This document shows positions 4,291 to 7,306 of a stretch of DNA of 7,306 bases, in pieces. The DNA is from an uncultured Fretibacterium sp. GTDB lineage: Bacteria > Synergistota > Synergistia > Synergistales > Aminobacteriaceae. The notes beneath the pieces were generated by a model. The model saw only the letters and a list, made by a program, of their open reading frames with translations. It ran no database searches and was not told the DNA's origin. How positions within the stretch are numbered: position 1 is the first letter of the stretch; each line of letters opens with the position of its first letter. Position numbers and translations under genes: made by a program. The stretch covers positions 1 to 7,306 of the forward strand of contig CALAUZ010000044.1 in NCBI GenBank assembly GCA_937892105.1, in the 5' to 3' direction.

Positions 4291-6567
4291 TTATTGCTGA
4301 AGTCCGCGGAATGGATAAAGCTCAGGCGTGAATCTCATTGTCTTCAATTCCACAGTCCATGTACCGTCGCGAGTTCCACCACTCTTAAAGTAGAATTGAG
4401 CCTTGTTTTTCCCGATTGCAGGAGCATTCGTAACATCGCGGTTATTGTCATATGGATTATTGGCCGTAACCTTAATCCAGCAGAACACAGCATCTGTACC
4501 GCCGTCCGCTGTCTTTGCTGTGAACGTAGGCGACCACTCCCTATGCGTTCCGATGAAGACAGGTGCTTTATCATAGCTGTCCATCATTTCTGTTCCCGCC
4601 GCAATATCAGATTGTACTGCTATGCTGGTGGAGAATGTTTGTACACCGATTGAACCGCCGTTTTCCCCGAAAGGCTTTTTCGTAACATCTGCGGTTTTTT
4701 CTGCTGCAAGCTCCTTTTTCTGCTCCGAGATAAGGAAATTATAGAACGCGTAACGATCTCCAAGTGCTTTGAGGTTATCGCTTACACTCTCCATTTTCGT
4801 CTGCATTTCTTCCATTGCCGCAAGGTTAGATTCCGCGTAGAAATCATTTCCGTATGCTGTAACAACGTTGAATATATCGTAGTAATCTTTCTTGTGTTTG
4901 TTCAGCACTTGTGCATCGATTTTGTCGGGGCCGATTCCGTTAATCAGGTTGAAGTATGACTGCATCTCCATTAACCGCCTGTTGAAGTTCAGAATTTTCG
5001 TTGAATGTTCCGGGCGTATAGGCACTGTGCCGTCGTCTGTAACACGTTCAAGCACATCAGGTATTGTGCGGTAACGCTTCAGCATGACATTAACAGGCAT
5101 GAATTTATCCTGCGTGGTAGACTTCAGCTTGTTGCGGAAACTTTCGAGTTGTTCGAAGACATCTCCCACACTGGTAACGTCCGTGGAAACTTTAACGCCT
5201 GTGCTTGAATCCGTATCAATTCCGGCTGTCCTGATTTCAATTGTTACAGTGGCATTGCTTTTCTTCAGGATGTCTTCTGTTTCATGCGCAATGTCAGCAC
5301 TTGCTTTGTTTTTGCCTCCAACCTGCTGATAAGTCGCCCTGAGTTGTTGCTTGACTGATTCAATCTGCTCTGAAGTTTCTGTTGTGATGGATATGAAAGC
5401 GTCATATGTCCCGCCGTACTGATAGCCCGCGACGAAATAATCGCCGTATAAATCCCTGAAAACTGAGCTTCCTTCAGCGAGTTTGTTTTTTGCCTCGTCT
5501 TTAAGCTCATATTGCGAGTCTTCAGGGAGTCTCCTATATTCGGGTTCAACTTCTTCATAATGTATCACGAGAGTCGTTGACGTGAGGCCGTACTTGTATG
5601 AGCTGCTTGACGAATAGCCTACGTTGAGTTCAAATCCTCCTATTCCCAAAGAGCCGTTTGCGCTTGTTTTCGTCATGTTCTCGCGGTCTTCCTGAGAAGA
5701 TACAAGGGCTGTTGTGTAATGCGACTTAACCCTTTTTGTTTCTGGAATTGGCAGAATGAATTTTTTGATGGCATCATGGGGAGCCTTTACGCTTGTGATA
5801 CCGAAGAATCCCGCACTTGGCTCGAAAATTGAGCTATAAGGAATACCGACAAGCGTTGACGGAAGCTGAGTCCCGGTAGTTTTGTCGCTACTTTCAGCAG
5901 GTGATCCTTGTTGAGTAGTTTTGTCCTCGCTTTCTTCCTTGACCTCAAAAATACCGTAATTCTTCTTGACATTATTCATTGCCGCAGTATATGCGCTAAT
6001 ATCGCCGGAAGATTCGAGATATGCTTTTCTGAGCGTGATTATGTCGGTCGCCTTGATTGTCGGGCTCGGTTTTCCGTCAGTGCCAGCGAACTTGAACCGC
6101 TTGTAGCACCCTGCATTACCCTCATCATCGCGGAGTTCCTCATAGATGAAAAGTGTTGGAGCCATGTCCTTAGACAATGTAACATCAGCACTAGATGCCG
6201 CGTTTGTTGTCTTGTAGTACTGGCCTATCTGTATTGTGTAAAAACCGCTTTCGGATGGCGTGAATGTGTAGCATATCATTGAGGGATTATCTTTAGGGTA
6301 AATAGATAATTCAATCACATCTGGATTAAGTTCAATGACTTGCGCCGAAGAAAATACCTCTGTGAAGTCTCCGAAATTCAAGAAATTCAGCGGAGTACCA
6401 TCTGGATTATATATCTTGATGTCAGGGACTATAAGTTCAAGGGGATATGCGAACCCTCTGGAAAACTCAACGGTGTATTCTGTTCCTGCTGTCAGTTCAA
6501 CGATGAAATAGTCGGGGCTTTGTGTGGATGTCTTCAGATTTCCGCTCCAACGCTGTATTGATGGCAC
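4291..6567 (-). CDS. Large body of a secreted lipoprotein with PPC-like and likely MACPF-type pore-forming domains
   Basis: The ORF has 758 codons from a GTG, but that GTG has no convincing ribosome binding site and the frame continues upstream, past one TAA, into the signal peptide ORF at 6580-6948. This is therefore probably the body of one protein. Residues 5-120 look like a PPC-type beta-sandwich (WSGNLKTS; TAGTEYTVEF; IYNPDGTPL; FTPSESGFYTIQIG). Residues of about 245-510 resemble a MACPF domain. A Gly/Ser-rich beta stretch (GIGGFELNVGYSSSSSYKYG) comes first, then Tyr374-GDYFVAGYQYGG386, which corresponds to the MACPF signature (YGTH[FY]...GG). A strand/helix pair follows, then PVNVMLKRYRTIPDVL, as at the end of MACPF domains. 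Residues 520-630 are helical and the last 85 form a beta-rich tail. Such proteins bind membranes and can oligomerise into pores; target and role are unknown. The MACPF call rests on motif recognition only. Confidence 0.6.
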   Translation of the reverse strand: MPSIQRWSGNLKTSTQSPDYFIVELTAGTEYTVEFSRGFAYPLELIVPDIKIYNPDGTPLNFLNFGDFTEVFSSAQVIELNPDVIELSIYPKDNPSMICYTFTPSESGFYTIQIGQYYKTTNAASSADVTLSKDMAPTLFIYEELRDDEGNAGCYKRFKFAGTDGKPSPTIKATDIITLRKAYLESSGDISAYTAAMNNVKKNYGIFEVKEESEDKTTQQGSPAESSDKTTGTQLPSTLVGIPYSSIFEPSAGFFGITSVKAPHDAIKKFILPIPETKRVKSHYTTALVSSQEDRENMTKTSANGSLGIGGFELNVGYSSSSSYKYGLTSTTLVIHYEEVEPEYRRLPEDSQYELKDEAKNKLAEGSSVFRDLYGDYFVAGYQYGGTYDAFISITTETSEQIESVKQQLRATYQQVGGKNKASADIAHETEDILKKSNATVTIEIRTAGIDTDSSTGVKVSTDVTSVGDVFEQLESFRNKLKSTTQDKFMPVNVMLKRYRTIPDVLERVTDDGTVPIRPEHSTKILNFNRRLMEMQSYFNLINGIGPDKIDAQVLNKHKKDYYDIFNVVTAYGNDFYAESNLAAMEEMQTKMESVSDNLKALGDRYAFYNFLISEQKKELAAEKTADVTKKPFGENGGSIGVQTFSTSIAVQSDIAAGTEMMDSYDKAPVFIGTHREWSPTFTAKTADGGTDAVFCWIKVTANNPYDNNRDVTNAPAIGKNKAQFYFKSGGTRDGTWTVELKTMRFTPELYPFRGLQQ

Positions 6568-6582
6568 TGAAACTTCTACTTA
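6565..6582 (-). other. In-frame TAA splitting one lipoprotein gene in two
   Basis: The TAA at 6580-6582 ends the upstream ORF. The very next codons (GTA GAA GTT TCA, then the GTG at 6565-6567) stay in the same frame and open the 758-codon ORF. A single base change from GAA or CAA would restore one reading frame of 885 codons. No Shine-Dalgarno of normal strength or spacing precedes the GTG. It could be a sequencing error, a nonsense mutation, or less likely programmed readthrough. Confidence 0.8.
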
Positions 6583-6948
6583 ATCTACAGCCTCGTTTGA
6601 GTTAAGATTGTTCTGTTCTGTTACGTCGCTGAAATCCAAAATGGCAGGGACTGCACTGGCTGAAACTTCATTGTCGAGTATAACAACGCTGTTATCTGCT
6701 GAGGTAGTATTCTGTTGCTGGCCACTCTGCTGATTGCTTTGCTGATTGTTCTGTTGCTGATTATTCTGCTGTTGTTGTTCTGGGGTCTTGTCGCCTGACT
6801 GTTGTTGTTCTGGGATCTTGTCGTCTGAAGTCGTAGTACTGCTTGAGCCACCACCGCCACCACCGCCTCCGCCGCAGCCTCCCGTACTGACAGCAAGGAA
6901 AACTAGCAGCATAACGAGAAGTAGTGCATGAAGTTTTGAGTTTTTCAT
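6580..6948 (-). CDS. Signal peptide and Gly/Gln-rich linker of the split lipoprotein
   Basis: This ORF has 122 codons. Residues 1-24 are a signal peptide with a Lys-containing start and a Leu/Val-rich core (LHALLLVMLLVFLAV). Cys25 in STGGC is the likely lipid attachment site, although Thr rather than Leu at position -3 is unusual. Nine Gly follow (26-34), then SSSTTT. Two 10-residue repeats (SDDKIPEQQQ and SGDKTPEQQQ, 41-60) and a Gln/Asn-rich stretch (61-80) make a long flexible tether. The last residues before the TAA are acidic and run in frame into the PPC-like domain of the next ORF. GGAGG lies 12 bases before the ATG, a little far but acceptable, and no other start fits this frame. Alone it would be only an anchor with a linker, so it is best seen as the N-terminus of the larger protein. 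Confidence 0.75.
   Translation of the reverse strand: MKNSKLHALLLVMLLVFLAVSTGGCGGGGGGGGGSSSTTTSDDKIPEQQQSGDKTPEQQQQNNQQQNNQQSNQQSGQQQNTTSADNSVVILDNEVSASAVPAILDFSDVTEQNNLNSNEAVD
6769..6828. repeat. Two tandem 30-bp repeats in the lipoprotein linker
   Basis: Units 6769-6798 and 6799-6828 differ at two bases (6785/6815 and 6794/6824). Each encodes ten residues of the form S-x-DK-x-PEQQQ on the minus strand. The adjoining 6709-6768 is a CTG/ATT-type low-complexity stretch coding Gln and Asn. Such tracts can change length by slippage in steps that keep the frame. Confidence 0.85.
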
Positions 6949-7031
6949 CGCGAATAAAAACCTCCACTTAAAATTTTCTACGCAATCAGATCATTAGTCG
7001 CCAAGTATTTTTATCATCATCCATCAAGTAT
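6949..7031. other. Gap between cobD and the lipoprotein gene with a 9-bp direct repeat
   Basis: The 83-base gap holds the lipoprotein ribosome binding site (GGAGG on the minus strand, 6961-6965). CAAGTATTT occurs at 7002-7010 and again at 7025-7033, the second copy overlapping the cobD stop, 23 bases apart, about two helical turns. This spacing would suit a regulator dimer, but the repeat is short. I see no terminator and no clear -35/-10 pair, so cobD and the lipoprotein gene could be cotranscribed. Confidence 0.35.
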
Positions 7032-7306
7032 TTAACGCAAACTATTCTTCATGGCCTCAATAAGTTTCATGTTATCTTCAGGCGTTCTTGTCACAACGCG
7101 TATATATTCCCCGTTCAAGCCCGGAAAATTCCGCGTATGTCTCACAGCGATTCCACGTTGCAATAACCTCTTCACCGCCTCAATATCATTCTTGACCCTC
7201 ACCAGAAAATAATGAACGTCCGAATCCATAACATCAAAGCCCGCCTCCCTCAGAGCGTCCATAAACATGGGAGTGTTCACGCGGTAAAAATTCCTCGATG
7301 ACTCGT
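7032..7306 (-). CDS. cobD: Threonine-phosphate decarboxylase CobD, C-terminal end only (cut by the window edge)
   Basis: The frame is open to the end of the window; a GTG at 7280 is internal, and residues ESSRNFYR precede it. CobD is a PLP enzyme of the histidinol-phosphate aminotransferase fold that makes (R)-1-aminopropan-2-ol O-2-phosphate from L-threonine O-3-phosphate for the B12 nucleotide loop. The visible C-terminal small domain has ALREAGFDVMDSDVHYFLVRV, LLQRGIAVRHTRNFPGLNGEYIRVVTRTPEDN and a final LIEAM helix. The NFPGL-(D/N)-G-x-Y-(I/L)-RV form is typical of CobD rather than HisC. The PLP lysine lies outside the window. It shares strand and pathway with cobQ but is separated from it by the lipoprotein gene and its terminator. 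Confidence 0.78.
   Translation of the reverse strand, partial: ESSRNFYRVNTPMFMDALREAGFDVMDSDVHYFLVRVKNDIEAVKRLLQRGIAVRHTRNFPGLNGEYIRVVTRTPEDNMKLIEAMKNSLR

Noticed and set aside
4276..6561. Plus-strand ORFs opposite the lipoprotein gene
   Set aside because: They are short, overlap one another, have no recognisable motifs and lie opposite a long coherent coding frame.
6565..6567. The GTG as a true independent start of a cytoplasmic protein
   Set aside because: There is no usable ribosome binding site, frame continuity with a signal peptide ORF is exact, and the domains are of secreted type.
6580..6582. An alternative genetic code in which TAA is sense
   Set aside because: cobQ, cobD and the lipoprotein body end normally at stop codons (TAA for cobD and the lipoprotein body), and no other internal TAA is seen.
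2021..7306. A functional link between a B12-dependent aminomutase (kamD) and B12 synthesis genes (cobQ, cobD)
   Set aside because: The kamD part ends in a probable chimeric junction, so the genes most likely come from different genomes.
7032..7306. Histidinol-phosphate aminotransferase instead of CobD
   Set aside because: The NFPGLNGEYIRV segment fits CobD better, and cobQ is close by; HisC remains possible since most of the protein is outside the window.

Overview
The window looks like two unrelated bacterial genomes joined inside one open reading frame. No database search was possible, so all identifications rest on motif recognition.

Left part (1 to about 2750), all on the + strand, Bacteroidota-like. 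A compact three-gene unit opens it. First comes a PDDEXK nuclease of the DUF1016/YhcG type (180-1235). A 38-residue small ORF (1232-1348) follows, then a redoxin/TlpA-like lipoprotein (1345-1986). Both gene borders are ATGA overlaps, which suggests translational coupling. The nuclease gene carries a perfect 29-bp palindrome inside its coding sequence. A diverged relative of that palindrome lies in the leader just before its start codon. Every difference between the two copies keeps the arms complementary. Next comes the 5' half of a lysine 5,6-aminomutase alpha subunit gene (kamD), with a GC-rich third-position style.

Junction (about 2744-2761). The kamD frame runs without a stop into the 3' half of miaB (tRNA-2-methylthio-N6-dimethylallyladenosine synthase). 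Both families can read through the same short stretch here, codon usage changes at the same point, and neither half is a complete enzyme. An assembly or cloning chimera is the simplest explanation. The nearness of a B12-dependent mutase to B12 synthesis genes should therefore not be read as biology.

Right part (about 2750-7306), a different organism. Its starts have Shine-Dalgarno sequences, and it has an intrinsic terminator and a Gly-rich lipoprotein. A Synergistota-type gut or oral anaerobe is possible but unproven. The tail of miaB converges on minus-strand genes. In their transcription order these are the 3' end of cobD (threonine-phosphate decarboxylase, cut by the window edge), a long secreted lipoprotein, a strong terminator, and a cobyric acid synthase gene (cobQ/cbiP). 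The encoded CobQ has its N-terminal synthetase domain and C-terminal tail but lacks the glutamine amidotransferase domain. The lipoprotein is split by one in-frame TAA into an anchor/linker ORF (6580-6948) and a 758-codon ORF (4291-6567). The larger ORF shows a PPC-like beta domain followed by a likely MACPF-type pore-forming domain.

The points most worth checking are the MACPF-like lipoprotein and its in-frame stop, the covarying palindromes of the nuclease gene, the CobQ without amidotransferase, and the chimeric junction.
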